Assembly (NCBI RefSeq): GCF_013282215.1
Contig: NZ_CP048103.1
Coordinates: 62,001 to 126,000 of the forward strand
Source of the DNA: Kroppenstedtia eburnea
GTDB lineage: Bacteria > Bacillota > Bacilli > Thermoactinomycetales > DSM-45169
Length of the DNA: 64,000 bases
Direction of reading: 5' to 3'
The notes beneath the pieces were generated by a model. The model made no database searches. It had not been told where the DNA came from and saw nothing but the letters and a program-made list of their open reading frames with translations. Made by a program: the position numbers and the translations under genes. Below, in pieces: positions 36,140-46,741 of this stretch (the first letter of the stretch is position 1; each line of letters begins with the position of its first letter).

Positions 36140-36236
36140 TAGAAACGTTGTGAAAAAGCCATTCATACCCATGGGGCACAAGTCGTGCCCAGGGTGACCT
36201 GGCGACCCGGTCTGCACTCATTCACAACGTTTTTTA
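36140..36236 (+). repeat. dispersed intergenic element, copy C (short deletion form)
   Basis: TAGAAACGTTGTGAAAAAG and TTCACAACGTTTTTTA ends flank one truncated GGCACAAGTCGTGCC unit. The central TTTCACATG palindrome is missing, so the element is about 97 bp. It lies directly before nurA. Confidence 0.75.
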
Positions 36237-36255
36237 CCGGATAGGAGGGGTGGAG

Positions 36256-37212
36256 GTGCTTTTGCTGTCTGAGGAGTTGAAGCAAAAGCTGGTGGAAACC
36301 AACAGGGATCTGCGGCGGGTGTACCCCCGGGATCTGTTCAACCGGGATGAAATCCGGGAACGACTGACATCGATCGGCCGCATATACACGGCGGGACGAT
36401 GGGATGGACAACAGATGAAAGAGTGGCTGGGCGAGGGGACGCTGGTGGGGGTGGATGGATCGGTCAACACCACTCCCGGAAACCACCCCCATACACTTTC
36501 CGTGTTTCAGGCCCTGGCCAAAGGAACCCGGGGAGAAGAGAAATGGTCCGCCGATCTGTACACCCCCTTGCTGGAGGAAGAAGAGGAGGGGGAGGAAGGC
36601 CAACTGGCCCGGGAGGCGAAGCACCGGGGCAGATTGTTGGCCGGACTGGAGATTCAGGTGGCTCTTTATGCCATCCGCAACTGGACTCCACGGGTGGTGA
36701 TGATGGATGGTTCACTCCTCCACTTCCTGATCGATCATGCCGATGCGTGGGAAGAGCTGGTACAGGCGGCGGAACAGGCCGATGTTTTGCTGGTGGGGGT
36801 TTCCGAGGAGATCGGCACCAAAAGCTTGGCCCGTACATTGTTCCCGGAACAAGGGAATTACTCCGACCGGGAGATTCTGTTCGGGGTGATGAAACCGGGA
36901 GAGGCTTATGTTTCCCCTGATATGGATCCTCCCGGGACCGGTTTGTGGAAGGCGGTTCTCTCCCCTTCCAAACACCCGCAACCGGTGGGGGTGGATGGCT
37001 TGTTAAGCCAGTCGGATGCCCGCGGGGATTTGGTTCGACTGGTCCACAGTCTCACCCCGGCCCAAGGGCGGGGCATTCCCCTCTGGCTGGATATCGTCGA
37101 TCAGGAAGTGAGGGTGACGGATGCCTTGGTACAGGCCATGGTGGAGCAATACATCGATCCGGACCTTCGTCACCGGCTGCTGGTTCCCAAACGAAGCGAC
37201 CGGATTTTGTGA
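36256..37212 (+). CDS. nurA: NurA-domain 5'-3' nuclease
   Basis: I take GTG 36256 as start because AGGAGGGG ends 5 nt before it; GTG 36250 is also open. The 318-aa protein has the NurA pattern: GTLVGVDGSVNTTPGNHPHTLSVFQALAKGT (first catalytic Asp), ALYAIRNWTPRVVMMDGSLLHFL (second Asp), VGVSEEIGTKSLARTLFP and a late LWLDIVDQEVRVTDALVQAMVEQYI. NurA works with HerA in archaeal DNA-end resection and in some bacterial genome maintenance or defence systems. herA follows, separated only by a repeat element. Confidence 0.82.
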   Translation: MLLLSEELKQKLVETNRDLRRVYPRDLFNRDEIRERLTSIGRIYTAGRWDGQQMKEWLGEGTLVGVDGSVNTTPGNHPHTLSVFQALAKGTRGEEKWSADLYTPLLEEEEEGEEGQLAREAKHRGRLLAGLEIQVALYAIRNWTPRVVMMDGSLLHFLIDHADAWEELVQAAEQADVLLVGVSEEIGTKSLARTLFPEQGNYSDREILFGVMKPGEAYVSPDMDPPGTGLWKAVLSPSKHPQPVGVDGLLSQSDARGDLVRLVHSLTPAQGRGIPLWLDIVDQEVRVTDALVQAMVEQYIDPDLRHRLLVPKRSDRIL

Positions 37213-37224
37213 CCGGAATCCATT

Positions 37225-37409
37225 TGAAGTGTTGTGAAAAAGTCATTCATACCCATAGGGCACAAGTCTCGCCAGGGTGCTTTCGCACCCGGTCTCGCTA
37301 TGTAGGGAGGGTTGGGTTTCACATGGAGTGATTTTGGAGTAAGAACAACGAAAACGACATGTGAAACCCCATCCCGACCGTCCAAGAACGCACTTAATCA
37401 CAATGCTTT
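37225..37409 (+). repeat. dispersed intergenic element, copy D
   Basis: The 185-bp copy has ends GAAGTGTTGTGAAA and TTAATCACAATGCTTTG, one GGCACAAGTCTCGCC unit, and GGGTTTCACATG/CATGTGAAACCC arms. It separates nurA from herA, and its right end abuts the herA ribosome-binding site. Confidence 0.82.
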
Positions 37410-37430
37410 GTGAGAGGAGGACTGGATCCC

Positions 37431-39281
37431 TTGCAAGTGGTGGGCGTGACGACGCAACAGGAAGTGTATGTGGCATCCAAAGACCGCAAATTTCGCATCA
37501 ATGAAATCTTGGTGATCGAGGATGGGAATTTGGGGAACCCGCGGGGAGAAGTGGTGGAGACCCTGTCCTACAACCGGTTGATCCCCATGGGGTTGGACAA
37601 GTCCATCATCGATACGGAAGTGATCCGCTCCCTGGAACAGATCGGATATGATATCGGATCTGACGAGGTGAATCTGGCCAAACTGCGGCTTTTTTCCGAG
37701 GCACCCCATCCGGTCCGGACGGGGTGTGCCGTGCGGGCGCCGCAATTTGATGAAGTGCGCCACCTGCTGGTGAAAACGTCTCCGGATCAAGGATTGGTGT
37801 TGGGGGAGATCCGGGGAACGGAATCTTTGGGAGAGAGCGTGGACGATGACCTGCGGAACCGTGTTTATCTGCTGGAGGAGGGAGAGCTTCAGGCCCAGAG
37901 AGGGGTTCCTTTCCTCTTCGATATCCAATCGATGCAGCAATACCCCCACATCGGGGTCTTCGGAGGCTCCGGTTCGGGCAAATCCTTCGGGCTGCGGGTG
38001 GTTCTGGAGGAATTGATGAAGCTGGCGATCCCCACCTTGGTGTTCGATCCCCATTTTGAAATGCAATTCGGGGAGACCGCCTCCGACCTCGCCGGGATGG
38101 CTCCCTCATTCGGGGATCGGTGGCGGGCGGTGCAGGTGGGACAGGAGGTGGGGATCCGCTTTACCGATCTGAATACCCGGGATGTGGTGAGCCTGATCGG
38201 GGCCGCCGGCGGAAACCTGTCGGAATCGATGGTCAACGTGGTGCAAAGCCTTCACCGGCGTCGGGATGACTTCACCACCTTCAGCGATCGGCTCAATAAT
38301 GTGGCCCAAGCGATTGAAGAGGGAGCTCAGGGGTTGAACCGGCGGCTCAGGGAGGAGGACCTGACCCCGACGGATGTGGAGCGGATCAAGGATCTCCTCG
38401 ATCTGCACCAACAGTACAGCAGCCTCCCCCTGGCCTCCCTGAAGGGGGTCCAATGGCGCCTCAACCGGTTGGATAAGGCCGGTCTGTTTCAACAGGATAT
38501 CCGTCCCATCGAGGAAGGGCTGGAGCAGGGGAGGCTGGTTGTCGTCCAGGGGGATTCCTGGATATTGCAAGTGTTTTCCACCTATGTGATCGGGTCTCTC
38601 TACCGGAAACGGAGGGAATACAAGGATGCCCGCATGAACGGGGAGGAAGGAACTTTTTTTCCGCCCTTTGTCATTGTGACTGACGAAGCTCACAACTTTG
38701 CCCCAAAAGGGGTGGACTCCCCTCCCAAAGGGGTTTTGAAGGAGATTGCACAGGAGGGGCGGAAATACGGTGCTTTTCTGATCCTGGCCACACAGCGGCC
38801 CACTCTGCTGGATGAGACGATCACCGCCCAGCTCAATACCAAGTTTGTCTTCCGTACCGTCAGGGGAACCGATATCGCCACCTTGCGGGAAGAGACGGAC
38901 CTGACCGCCGAGGAGGGAAAACGTCTCCCCTATTTGCGGTCCGGGGACGCCTTCATCTCTTCCGCCGTCTTTGGCCGGACCGTCTTTGTCCGTATCCGGG
39001 CGGCCTATACCCGCAGTCCTCATGTGACCAATCCCTTTGACGAATTGAAAGAGGTCCATGCGGAACGGGAAGGGCGCATTCTCGATGCGATTCAGGATCG
39101 ATTGCCCTTCTTTGACACCGATTTGGTGGAGACCGTCGGGCTTATCAACCGGGAGTGCGGTCTCGACTGGGGCGTGAATCGGTTGCGGCAAGAACTGAAC
39201 GATTTGGCGGCGGCGGGCCGGATTCGGAAGAGGGAGTCCCCCTTCGCCACTTGTTATGACAGGGTCGGGAGCGGGGGTTGA
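37431..39281 (+). CDS. herA: HerA-type DNA translocase (DUF87/HAS-barrel)
   Basis: Start TTG 37431 follows AGGAGG by 10 nt; GTG 37410 lies in the repeat and lacks a ribosome-binding site. The 616-aa protein has an N-terminal HAS-barrel-like domain (VASKDRKFRINEILVIED), Walker A GGSGSGKS at 178-185, Walker B region FVIVTDEAHNFAP, ILATQRPTLLDETITAQLNTKFVFRTV and a C-terminal winged-helix-like tail. It forms hexameric rings that pump DNA and partner with NurA. The NurA-HerA pair suggests a DNA end-processing or defence role. Confidence 0.85.
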   Translation: MQVVGVTTQQEVYVASKDRKFRINEILVIEDGNLGNPRGEVVETLSYNRLIPMGLDKSIIDTEVIRSLEQIGYDIGSDEVNLAKLRLFSEAPHPVRTGCAVRAPQFDEVRHLLVKTSPDQGLVLGEIRGTESLGESVDDDLRNRVYLLEEGELQAQRGVPFLFDIQSMQQYPHIGVFGGSGSGKSFGLRVVLEELMKLAIPTLVFDPHFEMQFGETASDLAGMAPSFGDRWRAVQVGQEVGIRFTDLNTRDVVSLIGAAGGNLSESMVNVVQSLHRRRDDFTTFSDRLNNVAQAIEEGAQGLNRRLREEDLTPTDVERIKDLLDLHQQYSSLPLASLKGVQWRLNRLDKAGLFQQDIRPIEEGLEQGRLVVVQGDSWILQVFSTYVIGSLYRKRREYKDARMNGEEGTFFPPFVIVTDEAHNFAPKGVDSPPKGVLKEIAQEGRKYGAFLILATQRPTLLDETITAQLNTKFVFRTVRGTDIATLREETDLTAEEGKRLPYLRSGDAFISSAVFGRTVFVRIRAAYTRSPHVTNPFDELKEVHAEREGRILDAIQDRLPFFDTDLVETVGLINRECGLDWGVNRLRQELNDLAAAGRIRKRESPFATCYDRVGSGG

Positions 39282-39295
39282 CATATTTGTCCCGG

Positions 39296-39325
39296 TTGAT
39301 CAAATGTCCCGGATTTGTCTATAAT
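39296..39325 (+). promoter_or_regulatory. promoter of the metS T-box leader
   Basis: TTGATC and TATAAT are separated by 18 nt, just before the T-box leader. Confidence 0.65.
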
Positions 39326-39331
39326 GGATAT

Positions 39332-41622
<2,291 letters not shown>

Positions 41623-41627
41623 TACAC

Positions 41628-41664
41628 CACCCCGCCGACGGCCCACCGGCGGGGGTCTTTTTCT
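41628..41664 (+). terminator. terminator of metS
   Basis: CCCCGCCG and CGGCGGGG arms are followed by GTCTTTTTC. Confidence 0.75.
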
Positions 41665-41778
41665 TCTGTACCGGGATTCTGTGCACAAATTTCCGGGAGC
41701 TGGGAGGGGCCGGCAGGTGCCGGATTGCCGGGAGTCGAAGAAAAGATAGATATATGAGAGAGTTTGGAGGGGGTCGGG

Positions 41779-42312
41779 TTGGGAAAGAAAGCGAGAAGAG
41801 CGGTCAATGAATGGTTGACCGCGATCTTGGTGGCAGCCATATTAATGCTTGTGGTCCGGGTGTTCCTTTTTGCCCCTTATGAGGTCCATGGGGAATCGAT
41901 GTACCCCACCTTCAAGGGGAAAGAACTGCTGATCGTCAATATGTGGATTTATCACGTGTCCGAGCCGGAATATGGAGATATTGTGGTTTTTCACACCGAG
42001 GAGGATCGGGATTTTATCAAACGGGTGATTGGAAAACCGGGGGATCGGATCGCCGTGGAAGGGGGGCGGGTGATTCGAAACGGCAAACCGTTGACAGAGC
42101 CGTATATCCGCAAAGACCCCTTTGCGGGTCCGCAGGTCAAGAGACGGATGCCGGAGACGGTGGTTCCGAAGGGGCATCTGTTCGTCCTGGGGGATAACCG
42201 TTCCAACAGCCGGGACAGCCGGGACCTCGGGGCGATCAAGGTATCTGAAGTGGTGGGACGGGCGGATATCAAAGTGAAGCCCTTGCGCGACTTCAGGCTG
42301 TTGTTCCGCTGA
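41779..42312 (+). CDS. sipS: type I signal peptidase
   Basis: TTG 41779 is chosen because GGAGGGGG lies 6 nt upstream. The 177-aa protein has a single N-terminal membrane anchor (WLTAILVAAILMLVVRVFLF), then the catalytic Ser40 in HGESMYPTFKGKE, Lys81 in DFIKRVIGKPGDRI, and the C-terminal box GHLFVLGDNRSNSRDSRDLG. It removes signal peptides outside the membrane. It is not at this place in B. subtilis, where tatD follows metS directly. The symbol denotes the family only. Confidence 0.9.
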   Translation: MGKKARRAVNEWLTAILVAAILMLVVRVFLFAPYEVHGESMYPTFKGKELLIVNMWIYHVSEPEYGDIVVFHTEEDRDFIKRVIGKPGDRIAVEGGRVIRNGKPLTEPYIRKDPFAGPQVKRRMPETVVPKGHLFVLGDNRSNSRDSRDLGAIKVSEVVGRADIKVKPLRDFRLLFR

Positions 42313-42318
42313 TCCCTC

Positions 42319-42504
42319 TAAAAGCCTTGTGAAAAATCCGTCATGCCCACAGGGCGCAAGTCGTGCCTGGGGTCGCTTCGCTCCCCGGTCACGCTATGTA
42401 GGGAGGGTTGGGTTTCACATGGAGTGATTTTGGATCATGAGAACAAAGAAAATGTGAAACCCAATCCCGACCACCTTCAAACGCAGTGAATCACAATGCT
42501 TCTA
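42319..42504 (+). repeat. dispersed intergenic element, copy E
   Basis: TAAAAGCCTTGTGAAAAAT begins the copy and AATCACAATGCTTCTA ends it. It contains one GGCGCAAGTCGTGCC unit and GGTTTCACATG/AATGTGAAACCC arms. It is joined head to tail to copy F, sharing the TA. Confidence 0.82.
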
Positions 42505-42688
42505 AAAAACCTTGTGATAAAGTGGTAATACCCACAGGGCGCAAGTTGTGCCTGGGGTCGCTTCGCTCCCTGGTCACGCTATGTAGGGAGGGTTGGGTTC
42601 CATATGGAACGTCTTTGGCTCGTCGGAACTTTGACACGGAATTGAAACCCCTTCCCAACCCCTCAGAAAAACAATCACAACGTTTCCG
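42503..42688 (+). repeat. dispersed intergenic element, copy F (diverged)
   Basis: Tandem to copy E. It begins TAAAAAACCTTGTGAT and ends AATCACAACGTTTCC. The central palindrome is eroded (GGGTTCCATATGG...GAATTGAAACCCC), so this is likely the older copy. Confidence 0.75.
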
Positions 42689-42713
42689 GAACGAGAGAGA
42701 CAGGAGGGAGACC

Positions 42714-43490
42714 ATGCTTTTTGACAGTCATGCACACTTGAATGATGAGCAATATGCCGAGGATCGGGAAGAGGTGATCCAACGGGCGCAGGAGCAGGGG
42801 GTCACCCGGATACTCAATGTCGGTTTTAACCGAAAGACGATTGAAGAGACCTTGGAGCTGGCGGAAACCCATGATTTTATCTATGCAGCCGTGGGCTGGC
42901 ATCCTGTCGATGCCATCCACTGCACAGTGGAGGATCTGGACTGGATTGAATCCTTGACTGACCATCCCAAAGTGGTGGCACTGGGTGAGATGGGATTGGA
43001 CTATCACTGGGACCAATCTCCGAAGGGGGTGCAGGAGAGTGTCTTCCGCCAACAGATCCGTCTGGCCCGGGAGTTGGATATGCCGATCATTATCCACAAC
43101 CGGGAGGCGGATGATGATGTGGTCCGGATCCTGCGGGAGGAAAAGGCGGAGGAGGTGGGCGGAGTCATGCATTGTTTCAGCGGGAGTTGGGAGATCGCCA
43201 GCCAATGTCTGGACATGAATTTTCACATCGGACTGGGCGGCCCCGTCACCTTTAAAAATGCCAAGCTCCCCAAAGAGATCGCCGTTCAGGTTCCCCTGGA
43301 CCGTCTGCTGGTGGAGACGGACGCTCCATACCTGGCTCCCCACCCCCATCGGGGCAAACGGAATGAATCGGGCCATGTCCGGTTGGTGGCGGAGAAAATC
43401 GCAGAACTGCGGCAGATGTCTTTGGAAGAGCTGGCCCGTCAAACCTTTGCAAACGCCAACCGTCTGTTTCGGATCGAGGATGCGGGCTGA
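42714..43490 (+). CDS. tatD: TatD-family metal-dependent DNase
   Basis: Start ATG 42714 follows AGGAGGGAG and gives MLFDSHAHLNDEQY. The 258-aa protein has metal ligands in DSHAHL, LGEMGLDYHWD, PIIIHNREADDDV, GVMHCFSGSWEIA and LLVETDAPYLAPHPHRGKRNE. A TIM-barrel nuclease, yabD in B. subtilis. Confidence 0.95.
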   Translation: MLFDSHAHLNDEQYAEDREEVIQRAQEQGVTRILNVGFNRKTIEETLELAETHDFIYAAVGWHPVDAIHCTVEDLDWIESLTDHPKVVALGEMGLDYHWDQSPKGVQESVFRQQIRLARELDMPIIIHNREADDDVVRILREEKAEEVGGVMHCFSGSWEIASQCLDMNFHIGLGGPVTFKNAKLPKEIAVQVPLDRLLVETDAPYLAPHPHRGKRNESGHVRLVAEKIAELRQMSLEELARQTFANANRLFRIEDAG

Positions 43491-43534
43491 AGAATGGCGG
43501 TGAAAAATCACCGTTGTTGTTACATAGGAAAAGG

Positions 43535-44110
43535 GTGGGAACCATTCAACAGATATCGGTTAAAGAAGTGATTGTGGTGGAGGGACGGAATGATACAGAA
43601 GCTCTCCGCCGGGCGGTCCGGGCTGACACCATTGAGACCCGGGGATCGGCGGTGGGTCCCGATGTGATCGCCGAAGTGAAGCGGGCCCGGGATAAGCGGG
43701 GTGTGATTATCCTGACCGATCCCGACGGAGCCGGGGAGCGGATCCGGCGCATCATCTCCCGGGAGGTGCCGGGTTGCAAACATGCCTTCATCACCCGGGA
43801 GGAGGCGACGGGCGATCATGGACTCGGGGTGGAACATGCCACTCCGGAAGCGATCCGACGGGCGCTGACCGAGGCCCGTTGTGAAGAAGGAGAACCGTTT
43901 GCCGCCGGCGTTTCCTGGGAAAAATACCGGGAAGCGGGGCTTGTCGGCAGGCCGGAATCCCGTCTGCTCCGGGAAGAGCTTGCCGTGACCCTGGGGATTG
44001 GATATGGAAACGCCAAGCAATTCTTCCGGCGTCTTCATCTCCTGCGCATCACTGAAGTGGAATTTGAAGAAGCGCTGCACAGAGTGGGAGAGGATGGAGC
44101 GGATGGATGA
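43535..44110 (+). CDS. rnmV: ribonuclease M5
   Basis: The TOPRIM protein begins with conserved ISVKEVIVVEGRNDTEALRRAV; DTIETRGSA, ILTDPDGAGERIRR, GCKHAFITREEAT and GVGVEH-like GLGVEHATPEAI follow. It matures 5S rRNA. The start is unclear: GTG 43535 is used here, TTG 43514 would add seven residues, and neither has a good ribosome-binding site. The 3' end overlaps ksgA by 8 nt. Confidence 0.92.
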   Translation: MGTIQQISVKEVIVVEGRNDTEALRRAVRADTIETRGSAVGPDVIAEVKRARDKRGVIILTDPDGAGERIRRIISREVPGCKHAFITREEATGDHGLGVEHATPEAIRRALTEARCEEGEPFAAGVSWEKYREAGLVGRPESRLLREELAVTLGIGYGNAKQFFRRLHLLRITEVEFEEALHRVGEDGADG

Positions 44111-44978
44111 GGTCAGGATCGCGGAACGGACACGTCAATTGCTGGCGGAACGGGGATTGCGGCTGAAGAAAAGCCTGGGTCAGCATTTTCTCACAGATCG
44201 ACGTATACTCGATAAAATGATGGAGGCGGCGGGACTCGGGCCGGAAGCCGGGGTGCTGGAGATCGGTCCGGGAATCGGCGCTCTCACTGAAAGATTGGCG
44301 GTGGAGGCCGGTCAGGTGGTTGCGGTGGAATTGGATGAGCGGCTGATTCCGGTTCTCAGCAGCCTGTTTTCGGATCAACCCCATGTCCGGATCGTCCAGG
44401 GCGATGTGATGAGTTTGGATCTCTCCAGGTTGTTGCAGGATCACCTGGGGGACTGCAGCCGGATCAGTGTCGTGGCCAACCTTCCCTATTATGTCACCAC
44501 CCCGATCCTGATGCGGCTGTTGGAGGAAAAACTCCCTCTGGACCGGATTGTGATCATGATTCAAAAAGAGGTGGCAGAGCGTCTGACCGCCTCCCCCGGA
44601 AGCAAGGCCTACGGTTCGATTACCGTTGCCACCCGGTATTATGCCGAAACGGAATGGGTCACCAAGGTCCCTGCCCATGTCTTTGTACCCCGACCCCAGG
44701 TGGATTCCGCTGTGATCCGGTTGAAGATCCGGCAGCGCCCACCGGTGGAAGTCCGGGATGAAGCCTTGTTATTCCGGGTGATCCGGGCTGCTTTCGGCCA
44801 GCGTCGCAAGACTCTCCTGAACGCCTTGAGTACAGGTGCTGTGGATGGAGAGGGGAAAGAGACCATCTCCCGGGTGCTGTCGGAGACGGGGATCGACCCC
44901 AAGCGGCGGGGGGAAACCCTCTCGCTGGAGGAATTTGCTTTGTTGAGCAACCGACTGCATGAAGTGACGAGGAACTGA
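44103..44978 (+). CDS. ksgA: 16S rRNA dimethyladenosine transferase
   Basis: ATG 44103 (or ATG 44094, three residues earlier) overlaps the end of rnmV. The 291-aa protein shows KKSLGQHFLTDRRILDKM, VLEIGPGIGALTERLAVEAGQVVAVELDERLIPVL, the catalytic NLPYYVTTPILMRLLE and VFVPRPQVDSAVIRLK. It dimethylates the two adenines near the 16S 3' end and serves as a subunit assembly checkpoint. Confidence 0.96.
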   Translation: MDEVRIAERTRQLLAERGLRLKKSLGQHFLTDRRILDKMMEAAGLGPEAGVLEIGPGIGALTERLAVEAGQVVAVELDERLIPVLSSLFSDQPHVRIVQGDVMSLDLSRLLQDHLGDCSRISVVANLPYYVTTPILMRLLEEKLPLDRIVIMIQKEVAERLTASPGSKAYGSITVATRYYAETEWVTKVPAHVFVPRPQVDSAVIRLKIRQRPPVEVRDEALLFRVIRAAFGQRRKTLLNALSTGAVDGEGKETISRVLSETGIDPKRRGETLSLEEFALLSNRLHEVTRN

Positions 44979-45030
44979 ACAGCAGGGAAAACTAGCCGGC
45001 AACGCCCGGAACCTCGGAGGCGAATGGAAG

Positions 45031-45504
45031 TTGCAGTTCTATCATCCACGCAGGGGCCGGATCAGTCTGGAGCAAATGATATCCGAGATTTATACCTATA
45101 TCGAAGAGGACCGAAATGCCATTTATAAGATGGTGATCGGGACAGACTCCCAGACCAATCACAAAGAGACGCTGTTCGTTACCGCCATCATTATACACCG
45201 GGTGGGAAAAGGAGCCCTCTTCTTCTACTCGAAAAAGAAAAGTCGCCCCCTGCTGGATCTCCGCTATCGGATCTATAAAGAGACGGAATACAGCCTGGCC
45301 CTGATGGAACGATTGAAAGAAAAAGGTTTTCTGGGGGCTTCTCTCGAATTGCCCGTGGAAGTTCACCTCGACGTGGGGCGGAAGGGAGAGACCCGGAAAC
45401 TGATTCAGGAGGTGGTGGGCTGGGTCACTTCGGTGGGGTACACAGCCAAGATCAAGCCTGACGCCTATGCCGCCAGCTCCGTGGCGGATCGCTTCACCAA
45501 ATGA
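45031..45504 (+). CDS. YkuK-type ribonuclease H-like protein (DUF458)
   Basis: The 157-aa protein starts at TTG 45031, with GGAGG about 11 nt upstream. It contains ISEIYTYIEEDRNAIYKMVIGTDSQTNHKETLFVTAIIIHR, with the Asp of an RNase H-like fold, then GASLELPVEVHLDVGRKGETRKLIQEVVGWVTSVGY and IKPDAYAASSVADRFTK. The family is linked to sporulating Firmicutes, but its role is unknown. It occupies the place of yabG in B. subtilis. Confidence 0.8.
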   Translation: MQFYHPRRGRISLEQMISEIYTYIEEDRNAIYKMVIGTDSQTNHKETLFVTAIIIHRVGKGALFFYSKKKSRPLLDLRYRIYKETEYSLALMERLKEKGFLGASLELPVEVHLDVGRKGETRKLIQEVVGWVTSVGYTAKIKPDAYAASSVADRFTK

Positions 45505-45584
45505 AGAGGTTCACCGGAAGCGTGTCGACAGGGAGAGGACTTTGTCGGGAAGGCACTTTTATTGTCAATTACCGAATTTACCCG

Positions 45585-45614
45585 TTGACACAAGGCTTAA
45601 ACCCTTGCTATAAT
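45585..45614 (+). promoter_or_regulatory. veg promoter 1
   Basis: TTGACA and TATAAT are separated by 18 nt. This consensus pair is the upstream of two tandem promoters. Confidence 0.85.
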
Positions 45615-45621
45615 TCACGTT

Positions 45622-45651
45622 TTGACAATTACACCTCAATCATGGTATACT
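45622..45651 (+). promoter_or_regulatory. veg promoter 2
   Basis: TTGACA and TATACT are separated by 18 nt, ending about 27 nt before the veg ATG. Confidence 0.8.
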
Positions 45652-45677
45652 GTCAATGAGTGAGGTGGTCGAGCTAA

Positions 45678-45965
45678 ATGGGTAGAAATGCGCTGTCTGA
45701 AATAAAACGGACCTTGGATGGCTACATCGGTCAAAAAATCCGGTTGAAAGCCAACAGTGGACGTCGCAAAACGATTGAACGCAGCGGGGTGCTCGAAGAG
45801 ACATACCCTTCCGTGTTCATCGTCAAACTGGACGAGGATCAACACTCCTTTGAACGCGTTTCTTACAGTTACGCCGACATCCTGACAGAGACGGTGGAAT
45901 TGACCGTTTTCCAAGATGAAGGACAAGTCCCCGTCAAATATGTGAAAGACCCTCAACAACAATAA
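45678..45965 (+). CDS. veg: Veg protein (biofilm-related, VEG family)
   Basis: The 95-aa protein starts at ATG 45678 after GTGAGGTGG. It matches Veg across its length: [70 protein letters not shown]. In B. subtilis Veg promotes biofilm matrix genes. Strong tandem promoters upstream are consistent with the famously active veg promoter. Confidence 0.95.
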   Translation: MGRNALSEIKRTLDGYIGQKIRLKANSGRRKTIERSGVLEETYPSVFIVKLDEDQHSFERVSYSYADILTETVELTVFQDEGQVPVKYVKDPQQQ

Positions 45966-46014
45966 TAACTGACATAAATCAGGGCCTGCTCATGCCATGC
46001 ATGAGTTTCACATG

Positions 46015-46043
46015 ATCCGATCCCGCGTGGGTCGGATTTTTTA
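46015..46043 (+). terminator. terminator of veg
   Basis: ATCCGA-T-CCC/GGG-T-CGGAT arms with a GCGT loop are followed by TTTTTTATTT. Confidence 0.75.
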
Positions 46044-46111
46044 TTTACTTCATGACAGTTATTCGATATGATGGGGTTGTACACCTTCCAAAACTCAATA
46101 TGTTGTGTTTA

Positions 46112-46292
46112 TGGGATGCAGGTGCTTCCTTCGGGAAGCTGAAAAGGGAATCCGGTGTAAAGCCGGAGCTGTCCCCGCAACTGTAAATGTGGACGAAACG
46201 GTGTCACCACTGCCCAGTCGGGTCCCTTGGGGGGCTGTCTGTGCGGGAAGGACCGGAGTAGGGTGAAGCATGAGCCAGTAGACCTGCCTGCA
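46112..46292 (+). promoter_or_regulatory. cobalamin (AdoCbl) riboswitch
   Basis: The aptamer shows GGTGCTTCC at the 5' side, AAAGGGAATCCGGTGTAAAG, CCCCGCAACTGTAA, the B12-box region CACCACTGCC, and the 3' closing GAGCCAGTAGACCTGCC. The gene downstream is B12-independent ribonucleotide reductase, so ligand binding should switch expression off through the terminator at 46414-46438. Confidence 0.93.
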
Positions 46293-46413
46293 GTTTCCCG
46301 AATGTTTCCAGTCTTCGGGGGTTGGGATGTGGAAACGGCGGAATCGGTCAGGAAAGACTGACGAGTGGGCTTTTTCTGCAGGCCTGCCTGTTTCGCCGTG
46401 CTCCAATCATACC

Positions 46414-46438
46414 ACACCCGGAAAAAGGGTGTTTTTTT
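46414..46438 (+). terminator. riboswitch expression-platform terminator
   Basis: ACACCC/GGGTGT stem with a GGAAAAA-type loop is followed by TTTTTT, between the aptamer and nrdA. Confidence 0.75.
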
Positions 46439-46453
46439 GTTTGCTTCAACGGC

Positions 46454-46696
46454 TGGAAACGCTGTGAAAAAATTGGCGCATCCACAGGGCACAAGTCGTG
46501 CCAGGGTCGCTTTGCTCCCCGGTCACGCTATGCACTCACCAGTACAAGTCTCGCCAAGGTCGCTTCGCTCCCTGGTCTCGCTATGCAGGGAGGGTTGGGT
46601 TTCACATGGAGTGATTTTGGATCGTCAGAACAACGAAAACGACATGTGAAACCCCATCCCGACCGACCCGGCCAGCACCAATTCACAACGTTTCCA
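46454..46696 (+). repeat. dispersed intergenic element, copy G
   Basis: TGGAAACGCTGTGAAAAAA begins and ATTCACAACGTTTCCA ends the copy. It has two CACAAGTC units and GGGTTTCACATG/CATGTGAAACCC arms. It sits in the nrdA leader, after the riboswitch terminator and about 45 bp before the nrdA start. Confidence 0.82.
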
Positions 46697-46741
46697 GAGT
46701 CTCCCCAACAGAAGATCAATTGAGAAGAAGGTGGCGATGAA

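Noticed and set aside
44094-44102. ksgA start at ATG 44094
   Set aside because: Possible, but the purine-rich site is nearly adjacent to it; ATG 44103 has better spacing. The difference is three residues.
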